Shown piece by piece: positions 32,312 to 45,300 of a stretch of 64,000 nucleotides of DNA. The notes beneath the pieces were generated by a model. The model made no database searches. It had not been told where the DNA came from and saw nothing but the letters and a program-made list of their open reading frames with translations. The DNA lies in NCBI GenBank assembly GCA_021234155.1, contig JAJEKV010000057.1:5983821-6047820 (forward strand). Reading direction: 5' to 3'. The position numbers and the translations under genes were made by a program. The stretch comes from Isoetes taiwanensis. Its lineage: Eukaryota > Streptophyta > Lycopodiopsida > Isoetales > Isoetaceae. Each line of letters opens with the position of its first letter. Position 1 is the stretch's first letter.

Positions 32312-35289
32312 ATGGCGCTGTCGCCGACGGCACTAACACTCCTCCCCACCCTCTTCACACCCTCCTTCAAACCACTTTCCATCCTTACCCAATCAAAGTC
32401 ATCCGCATACAGATTTCATTACAATTTTCATATTCATTGCCCTTATGTGCAGAAATATCTGTCCTGTCACGCATTGCCTAGTGACTGGGATTCATATGCA
32501 GATCCAGCAGGGGAGGATCCGCCAGAAGCAGAGGATCCAAATCAGCAAAATATCAATAAATATCAACCACTTAAGAAAGAGGCATCTCGAATGAAACGTA
32601 AGCAGGACTCAGAAAATGAGGTAAAGAAGGGTGTTTTCCAAAATGCTTTGTTCAATGGCGAGGAAGCAGAGGCTGAAAATGTGCAAGGTTTTAGGCTCAA
32701 TGGTGTAAATGGTATTCCCAAAGCTGGTGGTATGGGGAAGAGTAGAGAGGAAGGGAAAGGCAAGGAAGGTGGGAACACTTCTAAGGTAAGGGATGTTTCT
32801 GCTGGTAGCTTAAAAGGTGAGAATGACATTGTCAATGGTACAGCAAGCAGATTAAAAGGTGAAGACAAAATTAGTGAAGAATCCACTAATGCAGACCAGA
32901 ATGAAGGGTCGAAACAAAGTGGTGAATTTGAATTGGACTTATCCAGGCTGGTACCTGAAGAAGAACCCCTTCAGGAGCCATCGTTCGCAATGTCGCTCAG
33001 CGAGCTTCTAGATGAGGCCAAAGTGACTCCCATTTCTGTGGAGGGAGATGTGGATGTGGTCATTTCAGGCATTCAACATGATTCTAGACAAGTGAGTTTT
33101 GGAGACATGTTTGTATGTTGTAGTGGCAGTTCAGTTGATGGCCATTCCTTTGCTGCAGAAGCTGCAGAGCGTGGAGCACTTGTCATTGTTGCTAGTAAAG
33201 AGGTATATGTTGGTGAGAATGTGAAGGCCTTGGTAATGGTAAAAGATACCAATGCAATTCTTTCTGCTCTAGCTGCTGCATTTTATCAGCATCCTTCAGA
33301 GAAAATTCCAGTTGTTGGGATCACGGGCACCAATGGCAAGACCACAACCTCTTACTTGTTGAGAAGCATGTACCAAGCCATGGGCTTAAGGACAGGTTTG
33401 CTTGGCACTATTGCTTATTACTTAGATTCTAAACACAAACTTGAAGCTCCTAATACAACACCAGATGCAGTGTACCTGCAAAAGCTCATGGCTACTATGG
33501 CCCATAATGGAGTTGAGGTTTGTGTTATGGAGGTTTCATCACATGCTCTTTAGCTTGGTCGCTGTACAGAAGTGGATTTTGATGTTGCAGTTTTTACGAA
33601 CTTGTCTAGAGATCATATGGACTTTCACAAGTCCGAAGACGAATACAAAGAAGTGAAAGGGAAGCTTTTTGCTAAAATGGTTGATCCCAATCGGCATCGG
33701 AAAGTTGTCAACCTGGATGACCCAAACGCGGGTTACTTTGCTTCCCTAGGAAATCCAGATGTTCCAGTTGTCACATTTGGCATGGAGAACTCAACTGTCG
33801 ATGTTTTCCCCCTGGAGATTCAGCTTTCGCTTTTTGAAACGGAGCTCCTTATAAGGACCCCTCAGGGCAACATTGAAATTTCATCTGGTCTACTTGGGAG
33901 ACATAATGTATATAACATTCTTGCAGCCGTAGCAGTGGGAATTGCAGTGGAGGCCCCTTTAGTGGACATTGTTCGGGGCATTGAGGAAGTTGATGCTGTT
34001 CCAGGAAGGGTTGAGCTTGTAGATGAGGAACAGGCATTTGCAGTAATTGTTGACTATGCACATACACCAGATGCTCTAGCAAGGCTTCTGGATACTGTAA
34101 GGGAATGTGGTCCCAGGCGTATTATCACTGGTATGCTATTTCTGAAATTGATTTGTTATTTTCTTTTTTCAATCTGAATTTAAATAAAAACAAGCAAACC
34201 TAGCCTGAGCACCCACCTTCGTTTCTTATAGTAGCAGTCATTAACCTGTTATGCATGATGCAGTTATTGGCTGTGGAGGTGATCGGGACAGGGGGAAGCG
34301 CCCAATGATGGCAAAAATTGCAGCTGAGAAGAGTGAAGTCTCAATTTTTACCTCTGACAACCCCAGAACGGAGGATCCTTGTAAGTGTGATTGAACAATC
34401 TATAGTAAAGAAGCTAAATTGAAATGGCTCATTTTCTGGGGTTGAACAGTGGAAATTATCGATGACATGTTGGCGGGTGTGGGGTGGTCTTTAGAAGAAT
34501 ATTTGGAATATGGAGAAAAGAATTATTATCCACCTATTTGGAATGGGCATAAGGTCTATGTTCATGACCTAAGAAGTATTGCTGTCCGAGCTGCTGTTGC
34601 AATGGGCGAGGAGGGCGATGCGGTTGTGAGTAATTTTGTTTTTTTCTTCCCTCTTTCTGATCACTCAGATGCAATCTTCAGTAGAATATTGGTGTTTCTC
34701 TTCTAACATGTCAATGTTCTTTACTTCTTGTTAAGCCACTTCCATGGCAAATTTTAAATATGATATTTTACAGGTTGTTGCTGGGAAAGGACATGAGAAG
34801 TACCAGATAATGGGCAAAGAGAAAAAATACTTTGATGACAGGGAGGAATGTAGAGAGGCTCTTATGCACGTTGATACCCTTCATGCAGCTGGAGTAGACA
34901 CTAGTGAAATCCCTTGGAGGTAAGCTTACAGCGTCCTATTCATTACAATTTTGTCTGCTATGCAGGTATATCCATCAATTATGGTTTGTCCTTGATAATG
35001 GCGGAAATTGTGTCTTTGAAGCATCTGTATGCACATTTGCCTTTAAGGCTGTTTATGTACAGTTCCAAGGAGATAACATTTTGTGTATATCTATGTAAGG
35101 TCTTGCTTGTATAAGCTGCTGATCTAACAGAAAGATTTTAAAGCTTTTGTGATCACGAAGGAACTTAGCAGGAAATTTATTCACTACCCACTACTACAAT
35201 ATTCATGCATTATTTATTATTAGTATTACCAATTACTAAATTGATTCCTGTGCTTTTTATGCAGGTTTCCTGGACGGCCTTCTGTGTAA
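32312..35289 (+). CDS. MURE: Plastid MurE-ligase homologue, five exons, with an in-frame TAG
   Basis: It is homologous to UDP-N-acetylmuramoyl-tripeptide (meso-diaminopimelate-adding) ligase. In land plants this protein works in plastid development and transcription (PEP-associated in Arabidopsis) or, in mosses, in plastid division. Exons are 32312-34130, 34264-34380, 34450-34625, 34774-34919 and 35265-35289. All introns are GT-AG, and the exons sum to 2283 nt (760 residues), close to the length of Arabidopsis MurE. The start at 32312 (GCCATGG) has the best context; 32303 is possible. The order is: transit peptide, acidic/Lys-rich linker, Mur N-domain ([12 protein letters not shown]), P-loop [11 protein letters not shown] (33317-33349), EVSSHAL, AHTPDAL and DNPR (34356-34367, the diaminopimelate-type motif). 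TAG at 33551-33553 (codon 414) interrupts exon 1, where CAG would fit. Everything else is intact, so it is a recent null allele or a base error. Confidence 0.95.
33551..33553 (+). other. MURE: In-frame TAG in MurE exon 1
   Basis: The codon falls between EVSSHAL and LGRC in the conserved ATP-binding domain, and the frame continues unchanged on both sides. One C-to-T change at a CAG explains it. Confidence 0.9.
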
Positions 35290-37829
35290 GGCATGGGAAA
35301 TAAGCTAGTTATTCACGGCCTTGTGAACTTATTAGCACTTCTTTGTAAGTTCTGACATTATAAACATGATACAGAGTTTCAGTTTGTTGCTGTCTTCTCT
35401 TTTCTTTGTAATATTATCATTGTGGAGCATGCTACAGGTACTTAAAATGCAATATTCTACAGGTAAGAGATGAAAGGAATAACTCAAGCCACATTTGCTT
35501 TTTAGAGATCAAACATCATCTCAGTCCCTGGAAGCGACAACTTTTATCCCACCTGCTGACATGATACTACTGACATGTTACAAGCACTCCTCCTTTGCTA
35601 TAAGAACAAGAATTTGATGTTTAACCCTGGATAGAAAATCTCTTTTGTTTTTAATCTGAGATGATTTAATTTCATATCAGAAGTCTTCCTTTGCTCTGGG
35701 ATATGCTTATTCCTTGCAAAGCACTCAAAATCAACAAGATGCATTCATGGTCTGAAGCACAAGCCATTTTTATACAGTTTGCACCTTCCTATAGTCTATC
35801 TGATGAGATTTTCATAAGGGACCGGTTTCCAGGGCTCTCCTTTGGACAAGATCAGAGGAGGCAGGCATTGAAGGATAGTTTTAAGAGTTCTATGATAGCA
35901 TTATTTTGATAGAACGTTGTGCAGATTGTGAGGCTACAGTTGCTCTTGTTCAAAGCAGTTCCATTGTTTCTTTGATGAAGAGAAGAGGATTGCTTCATGT
36001 TGTAGAACCATCCCTTGTATAATCCAGATAGCAGTGCACGCTCATAAGAAATGGTCATGCTTTTACTGCTGTTCTTGGCACTGCTGTCAGATCAAAAGAT
36101 GTCGTTCAAACTGAAACTGACGTTGGCACTTAACAGAATCAGAAAATGTCACCTATACTCCTATACTGGTGGTGGTGACATTACAATTCCCTGTTATTCC
36201 TGGATCAATCTATGCCTTCGATGCAAGATGAACAAAAGGTAAAACAAGTGAGACAAATGCCTTCTGGAAGCATCTCCAACCAGGAAAGGCGAGTTGCCAA
36301 AAATTGTCATCTTCTTGCTGCATCATCACAGCGGATTTCTTTTTTTTTAAATCGTTGGTGGAGATTAACTTCAGATCACCACAACCTTTTCAAGATAGTC
36401 TGTAAAAGTTCTGACTCCTGTGCGATGAGAAACTGCACATACTTTCTGAATTACTTGTATTAGAACCACAAACAAATCAGGGCCACAAAGAAAACATACT
36501 AATACTTACTTCATAGAACAAGTACGCTCTCATGCTGATACTTAACTGAGCTAGGGAGAAGATTTCCATGGCACTCAAAGTTGCGAATGAAGTGCTTCAT
36601 CTTGGTCTTCAACAGATTTATTTCATCTGCCAGATAGTTCACCCGAAATGGTAGCACACCAAACTAGTAGGCAAAGACCAAGAGCACTATGGGTCACTCC
36701 ACTTGTCACAATATAGACTTTACAGGGTACTTGATCACGAAGTGATTGAAAATGGAGCATATACGATTTAATGCCACATCAGATCTTCCTGGTTTGCTGT
36801 TTCAGTAGCTTCAAAGCACTGTAGATGTGGCGAGAAAAGTATATATTCATAAAGATTGTATTTGCAGTAATGAAAGATATGATCATAACTAGTAGTCTTC
36901 ATCATAAACACGGCCATAACCATGCCGACGAATCTGAAAACAAAGGTCTTGGTCGTGGTCTTGATCTTCTTATCATTAAAACAGTAACAACTTCGAGCCA
37001 AGAACTAGATGCCAGCTCCTTCATGTTATTAGACTCATAAAAAATACTAGAGGAAGGGATGAGCCAAAAGAATCAAGGAAGAAATGTAAAAAAGCAAACC
37101 TACGTGTGAAGAGAACAAGGTGCACGACCCCACAATCACAGCATGTGAAGATGAACAGGTCTGGATCAAGAAGATAGAAAAGAAGTTATAGCTGTTAGGT
37201 ATGTGAGTAGGAAGGCAAACTGTTTTCCCCTTTTGGGGTAAAATAATTAGCTTCTCCTCCCTTTTTTTAAGTAAATTTCTTTTAGCTGCTTTTTAGTATC
37301 ATTTAACCTGGGAATCTTCCAAATGCACATTTAAATGAGCCTGTTCTAGAATAAGATTAGCATGGCTCGTCCTGCCATGCATTGTACCCATTGGGTTGTA
37401 TTTTTGATGATTGCCTGCATCAATTAGTGCAAGTTCATCGCTGCTTACTTGTTACTATCAGGATATCCATATGGGCAGTGCCCTTAGCTTCCCTAAGGAA
37501 GAATTTTTCTTTTGGCATAGTAGCCTGTTCTTAGCCCAAGGGCTCGACCTTGGTAATGTTAAGTGTGATTGTAGTACTTTACAGAAGCAAGCGAAATTAT
37601 ATCATGATTGTAATCTCAATAGTCATATGTTAGAGTTCATGATACCTTATAATTTGTTCAAAAGAGAGCAGTGTTGGCTGCACTCCAGTACCTCGATCAT
37701 TTTCCTTTGGTTGATTTGCTTATTGAATTGTCTTGGTTTTTGTTGCCATTGTCAGTCGAAGCAACCACTATTCAGTCCTTGAAGTACTGGCTTTTCTGCC
37801 ATGGGCATTGAGCATCGTGATGGACTTAT
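35290..37829. other. MurE 3' flank and non-coding stretch
   Basis: The first few hundred bases probably hold the MurE 3' UTR. No gene is supported further on. The open frames up to 123 residues (for example 37411-37782) have no recognisable domain. That last region lies just before the decarboxylase remnant and might belong to its 5' part. Confidence 0.5.
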
Positions 37830-38835
37830 AATAGTGTGCATCTCGTCAGTTGTGGAGCATCAGATGCTCTTATGGGAATACTTGGATTGGGTCTAGTACT
37901 ACTCTCCTGTTGTGTTCTACTCAGAGGTTCACCAAGGCTAGCCATCTCACTAGTCTGCCAACGTTCGGTTCAGGTATTACTTTGTCTCTACGTATTGGAC
38001 CCACACATATTACATACTCAATCTCACACTTTCCCTTTTCCTTGCTGCAACAAGTTGGTAATGAGAAGTACCCGAACAAGTTGATAATCATAAGTACTCG
38101 AAGCAATGCCCGATAAAAACAACGGATGGCAAGTGGCCAGACGAGGTTCCATCAAATGATGATGGAACCATCAACATCGGCAAACTGTATGTTGATTGTG
38201 GACTTCTTTGCCCAACAAGGTCATCTAGTCCTCATTTTGCTCAACTATAGTAGCACTTTCAAGGGTGCTTATGGCAATGTCGAAGAAGTGGCCAAGGCTG
38301 GCTCTGGCATCAATCTTCACCACATACAACATGTGGAATAGGGATTGTTATCTGCTCGAGCACAAGATTGAGCACAGGGGGTTTTGGATTCACATCGATG
38401 GTGCGTTGGGAGCTTCATACATGCCCTACCTTAGGATGGCTGCGCATGCGCAGGACCCCGATACAAGCTCAAGGACGGATCAACCATTCCACTAGCTCCT
38501 GCATTTGACTTTGGGATCACAGTGGATTCGAAGGAGATGGTGCATTCCATTTCGGTCAGTGGACATAAGTGGATAGGAGCTCCGTTTCCATGTGGAGTGT
38601 ACATGTCCAAACGAAGATACCAGATCATGCCGCCTAGCAATCTGGTGTACCCACCTCGGAATTGCGAATCGGCTCTGCCAACAGACTCAAGATGCCGACA
38701 TTACCCAAGTTCCGTGGGTAGAAGACCAACCCTTGGCCAAGAAGCACCAACCTCAACTCGAACACATTTGTAGTCAGTGAAGAGAAGTCTAGAAAACCAA
38801 TCTGCGCCATGAAAGGCTATGTGTACATGTCATGA
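37830..38835 (+). pseudogene. PLP-dependent group II decarboxylase (histidine/serine-decarboxylase-like) pseudogene
   Basis: Pieces in three frames follow the order of the family. VSCGASDALMGIL (37845) corresponds to the SGGTEGNLMG motif. Next are EKYPNKLIIISTRSNA (38063), IKTTDGKWPDEVPSNDDGTI (38111), FWIHIDGALGASYMPYLRMA (38383, with the PLP-ring Asp in HIDGAL) and SISVSGHKWIGAPFPCGVYM (38546; Lys at 38567-38569 is the Schiff-base Lys). Near the C-terminus is NSNTFVVSEEKSRKPICAMK (38756). No introns were seen. The part between about 38670 and 38690, where a GSRNG-type motif is expected, is missing. Frameshifts are numerous. Active family members make amines from amino acids such as histidine or serine; the substrate cannot be fixed here. 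Confidence 0.75.
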
Positions 38836-39561
38836 GGTTGTGGTGACGTATATATGTGGTACAACATGTTGGATGTCAAGGACGAGTATATGGCTATTGA
38901 AGGTGTTCTTGGCAACTTTCAACCTCAGTGGTTTAGAAACTCCAGGTTATTTAAGGCAACCAATCTATGCAAGAAACTTACAAAAATAATGCAAAGAACT
39001 CAAGTTTCAAGTGATTTCCAAAACCAAGAAAAGGCACTTTATGCAAAACTTATTCCACGCACAAACAATCTCAATTTTTTGATGCCATTTCAATTCAAGC
39101 AGGTGCTCTAATATGTAAAAATTCTATGACCAAAAGTCTAGCCCAAAAACATATGCAGAACACGTTCAATTTTGGCAATTTGACCAAGTTAAAATAAAGT
39201 CAATGTTCCTGGTGCAGAATTTAGATTTTTGCTGAATGCGCTAATGAGATATCCTTTTAATTCTGACACCTAGAGATATCTCTGACACGCTTGCAATCAT
39301 AGTGCATCAGGCTTTCTCAACAAGAACTACGCAAATGTGACCTCAAGAATCGATTTTCAGCTGATAGACTGTCGCTTTGCAACATGACTTAGGACTTAAG
39401 ATTTTTGAGTTTTTTGATGAGGGGAAACTAGGTGTAGGCAGGCATGGAGTAGATATGCTAGTTTTGTCATTTTCTATTTTTGCATGCATCCCAAGAAATC
39501 GATTTCAAGGGTCTAAACTTGGCCAAATTCAATTTTTTCAAAGCCCAAGCAGTTGGACTGA
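38836..39561. other. Non-coding stretch
   Basis: No gene or clear repeat was seen between the decarboxylase remnant and the inner end of the right inverted-repeat arm. Confidence 0.5.
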
Positions 39562-42061
39562 TGACTAAATTCCAAGGTATGCATATTGGTTCCCATATGT
39601 CCTCTTACTTGAAGAAAAAGCGTTTTCATTTTCAAAATTGACTTTCATGCATGTACCTTTCTTCTAGTATAAGGCATGTTTGCCACTTGTCTTTGCCTAA
39701 GAAATTTAACTTGCATGTGCAACTTCTCGTATGCATTTTTACTTGACATGAATTTGGAGTTGGAACTATGCGTAGTTGGCAATCGGCACCTTACTTGGTC
39801 ATGGCATAACAAAGACTTGCTTAGGTGATCAAAGGTTTGGGAAGTCCCTGGTAAATATTTTTTATTAATTTCTTTATGGGGTATATCCACAATTGGCTGA
39901 AATGATTAAAGGAAACATTTGTTTTTCGGTGGACTTAAGGAATTCGTATACCTACTTGGCAAAAGTAATATTGGCATATGCCATTATAGGGTTTACGACA
40001 ACACGAGTTAGGGCGAGTGCGCACATAGCTCCATATCTATGGCCCTTAAGGAAAATGGCGGTTTTGATGAAATGGCGGCGTTGTACATTTACAACTATAA
40101 TTTTTAGCGAGCATGGGATTTCGGGACGCATCGGACTTTTACGGTACTATTTGATTTTCAAAATCGCCTTGTTTAAGAGCTAGCTCTAAATCTGCAAGAC
40201 AATGACCTATAGATTCAATTATATCACGTTGGTCCGAGCTTCACTTTGCCGTGAAAATGGACGATACAAGGCGGGGAATGTGAAGTAGTCAATACTTCAT
40301 TTACAAGCAAAAATTACTTGGCATTAAAGATCTTGCTATGTGAATACTAGGTTTGCTTTTTCCTTTATCCAAATCCGTGTGGCGGTTGCCTCGCCTACAC
40401 TCTATAATCAATGGACCGGATTTTGATGATGAGCCAGTTAATACTCTCTTGAATGTTCATATTAAGGATGACAAGTCCTAGTGCCTGGTGAGAAATCCGT
40501 TTGATTATAAAGGCTGTGCGGCAAGTGTACACAGCAAAAAAGATCCATTGTTTTCTCTCTGTAAACATGACAAGAACTGAGGAGCCATGCATATAGGATC
40601 CCTTATTATATACTTGTTTTGCCTCTTCATGATCTCGCAACATGGATCTTTGCTTCCTCTTGCATTTAGACTCTCTCTCTCAAGTGACGTAGATCTGCAC
40701 CCACCGTGAATGCAGATTTCTCTTGTGATGGTTGGTGTTTAGTTAAAAGCCAGCGTTTGGGCAAAGACAAGAACATTTTTAGGAGTGAGAAGGGCGTTTA
40801 CAGCATATGCACTTATTGATATCCAAGTTACAACTACAAATGTAAGTGACTTGGAAAAAATGATATGTGGAGAGTTCCCAAGATCTTACAGCAGAAACAA
40901 GCATGGAGCTCACGCTTCCGAATGCAAGGACAATGACGACTTTATTGATGGAGATGTCTTCTAAATCAGGTTTTTTAAGTTGGTGATTAACAATCCTATT
41001 CGATTGCATAAGTCAGAGGAAGTGTGCTTGTTGCTTGCTTGCTCTCTTCTAATAAAAATATGCCTTTGAATGTTTTCTTAGAACATGAAATATGCTTATC
41101 AATCACTGGAAGGTAATAAATCACATTGAGGCTGTGAGCACAGACTAAGACTCAGTCATTAAGGTTTTTTCTATTGATGCTTATCATCCTTTACGTTGGC
41201 TATGATTTACATCTGTAACTGTTTGCATAAGCATTTATGGGCTTGCAAACTTGTGCCACGATTCTGGCAGAAAACAGGAAGTACTTTTATCTTTAAATCT
41301 CTTGATTTCATCACAACATTTTGAAGTTTTCATCATGTCCTACTCAGTTGAGCTATTATATTGTTGTTTTATAAGGTCGAAAGGCTATACGCCATGAGAC
41401 TCTCTTGCTTACCTGCTAATCCCTTTCATGGTTACCCAGATTATGGCTAATGCTTGAATGGTTGGATTGCAGGTAACCGGAGTCTCATCTACCTCTTTAT
41501 TCTTCGTTACAAACATGGAGCACTATCAAGAATGTTGTCTGTTACAACAACAAATGGATGAACGGTGTGCTGCCAATCAGAGATGATCTGTCCTCCCAAG
41601 AATAAAAACTTATATTTAAGTTCTTCAGGTCTTATTCTTCTCTAAGTTTGAGTGCTGGAGGGATAAAAACAAGTATGAGGCTGAACTGAAACAGGATAAT
41701 CTTAGTAATCAGCAAAAGGCTTTGTCTGATCATGTTTACTTTGATCATGATATTATTCTTACTATTTTTAAGTTTACAAGATTTATGCTAGCTGGCCATA
41801 TCTGTCAAGGCTGCTTTGAGCTTTTATACAAATTTATATGTCATGTTCTTGCACATATGGTTACTTTTGCTCAATAGTTGGGCTTAATAGGAAAAGAGTT
41901 TCTAAACAATTGCACTTTCTATCTAAGGTGTTTGTGCTTACTGGTTGTATTCCATAACAGTAAAGTATCACTTCATATTACTTGGCATTTTCAAAGCCCG
42001 AATCGTTTGTTGAGTTACACATGGCAAAAATCAGTATATATAGTAATCTTGCATGATAAAA
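39562..42061. repeat. Right arm of the large inverted repeat
   Basis: It is the reverse complement of 1-2515 over its full visible length. The inner junction is at 39562 (TGACTAAATTCC). The outer end is at least 42061, where the left arm leaves the window. Differences from the left arm sit mostly at CAG, CTG and CCG trinucleotides. Confidence 0.92.
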
Positions 42062-42285
42062 TCAGTGATGGTTGAACTTTTGACTTGATGTTTTGAGATA
42101 GTATTATATGTTCATGAACAAGTGGTAAGGTCTATAAGGCTGTCCCTATATACATGTGGAGCTGATAAGTCTGGCCTGACCAAGGGTATCCTTGGCTAGG
42201 CTAGATGTCCGAACCTTGTCTTCGTACAGGGCTAGGGTTTTGTATATTTACATATATATATCTGAAAAAAAAAAAGAAGTCTTGC

Positions 42286-42331
42286 GGTATAAATCTATAC
42301 CGAGAGACTTCCTGCGGTATAAATTTATACA
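42286..42331. repeat. Pair of GGTATAAATTTATAC palindromes
   Basis: Copies start at 42286 (one base different, ATCTATACC) and 42316, 30 bp apart, each preceded by TGC. It is the same motif and spacing as the array at 9465-9735. It is followed by an AT microsatellite at about 42346-42375. Confidence 0.8.
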
Positions 42332-42375
42332 AATATGTGAACGTATATATATTAAATATATATATATATATATAT

Positions 42376-45300
42376 TAAGATGTATATGTGCATAATATGA
42401 TTAACATACGAGTATACATTTTATTTTCATTTTGTCTTAAATACTAGTATTGGGGAATTAGTAGTTATGTTGCATGCATGATCAAGGCTAGCTCATTACT
42501 TTCTTGATTCCTCGACACCGATAGCAAGGGGGGTTGTATAAAAAGCATTGACACCTGTCTTCCACATGCTGGCACCTGTACTAACACGTGTTCTGTCTTG
42601 TGACGGTGGCAGGTTAGCTTTTCCCACTTGGATTTGAGATTTTTTATGTGAATGACTAGACCGGAAATTCATCATGCAACAAAATATTGGTTATTATATG
42701 GGTTTTTTATCAATGCAAATTATAAATTCCTAGATTTATTGCATTTATCATGAGTATGGATCCCTTTAAGGGAAGGTTGCTTGTTAAAGCATAATATATA
42801 TCATAATATATATACAATAACTTTTGTCCATAGAGATTTTGATCCTGGCCGTCCATCTCAGATCTGGACGGCCCACGTTAAGCCCCCAAATAAGCCACCT
42901 CAAATAACCCCTTTATTTGGGGCTTTTGATCTAGGCCCTAGAATGTGCTAGATCAATGGCTTAGATTTAATCGCCCATATTAAATGTAATAATTAATGCC
43001 AACTGATGAGGTGGCTTAATAATTAATGCCAACTGATGAGGTGGCACAGGAAGCAAAAATTTCAATTTCTTTAGACGCCAACAATTAATATCTGCATGTT
43101 TGGGTTTTAAATTAATTAAAAGGGAATGTTAATTAATTAAATCTTTCAATTTTTTGCCTCATTTGGGCTATGGAAGTGCGGCTCCATTCCTCCGACTCGT
43201 CTTTCCGGATCTGTTCGCCCTTCCATTCCTCCGTTTCTTTTGATCCAGGGTTCAAAAAATCTTACAATTTGAGCCATAGCCGGCAGAGTCATTAGAGGAA
43301 ATTTGAGATCTCATTTCATCCCCATAAGAATCCTCCAATGGAATGGCTACCCTCTATTAACTGCAATTAATGCAGCACCAACAACTTCATTGCTGTAGTT
43401 TTTCCCCCATAACTTTTTATCCACTTGTCAAAATGTTGCGGCGTTTGTTGCATTAGATGCGGAATGAAAAGATCTTTCCAATGATATATGGTTATAATGT
43501 ATTTCAATATGGTCATATGCTTTAACCTTAAAAAAATATGATTTTTTGCTTATTTCTTATATATTTATATCGTAAAAGATGTATGAATGGGTTATCACTA
43601 GATAGATCTTGTGAAGACGGACCCATTGCTACAAAAAGTTTTTGAATCGGAGTTCTGGATCAAAAGTTATAATGAAAAAATGATACTATGTATTAGTTAC
43701 AAATTGCATTAATTCTGTGTCGCCACATAATATTTGGAATGAGATATCTTTGGAGCTCTTCTCTTATTGGACGGTTTAAAAAGCTGACATGGCATTTTAA
43801 GCATCCCTTAATGGGACAAAATGTGATCTCATTTTTCCTCTAATGAACATCCATTGTGCTATCCGGCTTGGGCTCCATTTCTTATTCATTCTTATTTGCC
43901 CTTCAATCCGCCTTCCTTTCACCGTGCCTCTGGAATTGGGTTTTCCTTTCCGATTCGGATTTGGTCCGCTTTGCACCCATTCGCTTCTCAATCGAGATTT
44001 CACCATCTTTGGACGGGCCGCAATTTTGGGAAGAAGGTTTAGATATGGCGGACCCGGACAACCTCTCTCGCATTAACCGCCCCTCCCCATTGTCCATGTT
44101 CTTACCCGTTGATGACCGATGGTGTTGGTCGGCTTGTCATTCGAGAGGCTTTGATGGCATGTTCTTATAAAGGTGAGACATAATCTACCATAAGTTAGAT
44201 TCACATTTCTTTTTAAATTTTGGCTTGCATTCAAGGAAACCTCTGCATACAAGGAGATCCCAAGTAGTCATTGTCTCATCGAAAACGCCCCAAGCGTAAC
44301 AAACATGTAAGTACTCTTTAGAATGTTCAAAGTTTTATCGTTTTTGCTCATTGATCCATATGGGTTCTTTGTTTTAAGCTCGGGTTTGCTTCATTATCTT
44401 TGAGTGTTTAAAATTTGGATAAAAACAGTGTTTGGCGGAAGAATTTTTAATGAAGCCGCTGCAGAAAATCGATATAGAAAGGCTTGAAGACCGTGATTAT
44501 TGAACCAAGGGTCCCCGTACATGATCACGGGGCTCAAATTTGAGAAGGAAAAATGGATCAAATGGTGTAAATCATGCATTCTGTGATGCCATAATCAAAA
44601 CTCCGCTTGAATCACGCAAAAGAATCATCCCATTTTAACACAAATTCTCCCCCCGAGCCGCGAGAGATTATCCCTGGACAACTTACACGGCCCGTATCCC
44701 CAACACAAAGCGGCGGCATTTTATGCAGAGATTTGAACGAAATTGGTTTATGTACGTTTTTTCTCGTTAGAGCATCGAACCACGAGGAAAGCGGGCCAAA
44801 ACCGAGAAATTCTTTCTCGGCAAGGTTTTGATCCTTTTTCTTTTTATTTCTTTGTTCTCTGTTCTTGCACGTAATTAGATCGGTTCGTTGAAATGTTGAA
44901 GGACGAAAAAGCTCTTTATAAAAAGATATGGCAAAAGCTCAAAACTCTGTTTTTAGTCCAATTTGCATTAAGTGCTGATTTTGTTGCCTCATAGGGTTTT
45001 GTTGCACGTGGCGGGTTTTCTAGAGGTCCTTGGCATGAAGTTCCGACTTGGAGCAACCTTTGAGTGCCTTTAAATCGGCCATTAGAGGTTGGGAGGCGAG
45101 GGTGAACTTGAAATGGAGGATGAGAATAAATCCATCACGGGGATGGGGCATCGTTATAAAGGCGTTAGCAATTGTTAATTTTAAATTGTATCTCTCTTGA
45201 ATTGTTTTTTTTTATATTATAGGCATTTTTATTAATAATGTGATTCTTATGGTTCTAATTAGATCTGATGAAGTTGGTTGCAGCTATGGCTATGAAATCG

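Noticed and set aside
33551..33553. TAG recoded as glutamine or repaired by RNA editing
   Set aside because: Plant nuclear genes use the standard code, the gene ends in TAA, and fern-type U-to-C editing is known only in organelles.
43797..44170. Overlapping frames of up to 104 residues on both strands
   Set aside because: Several frames overlap on both strands in a patch poor in CAG/CTG. None has a recognised domain, so none is called a gene.
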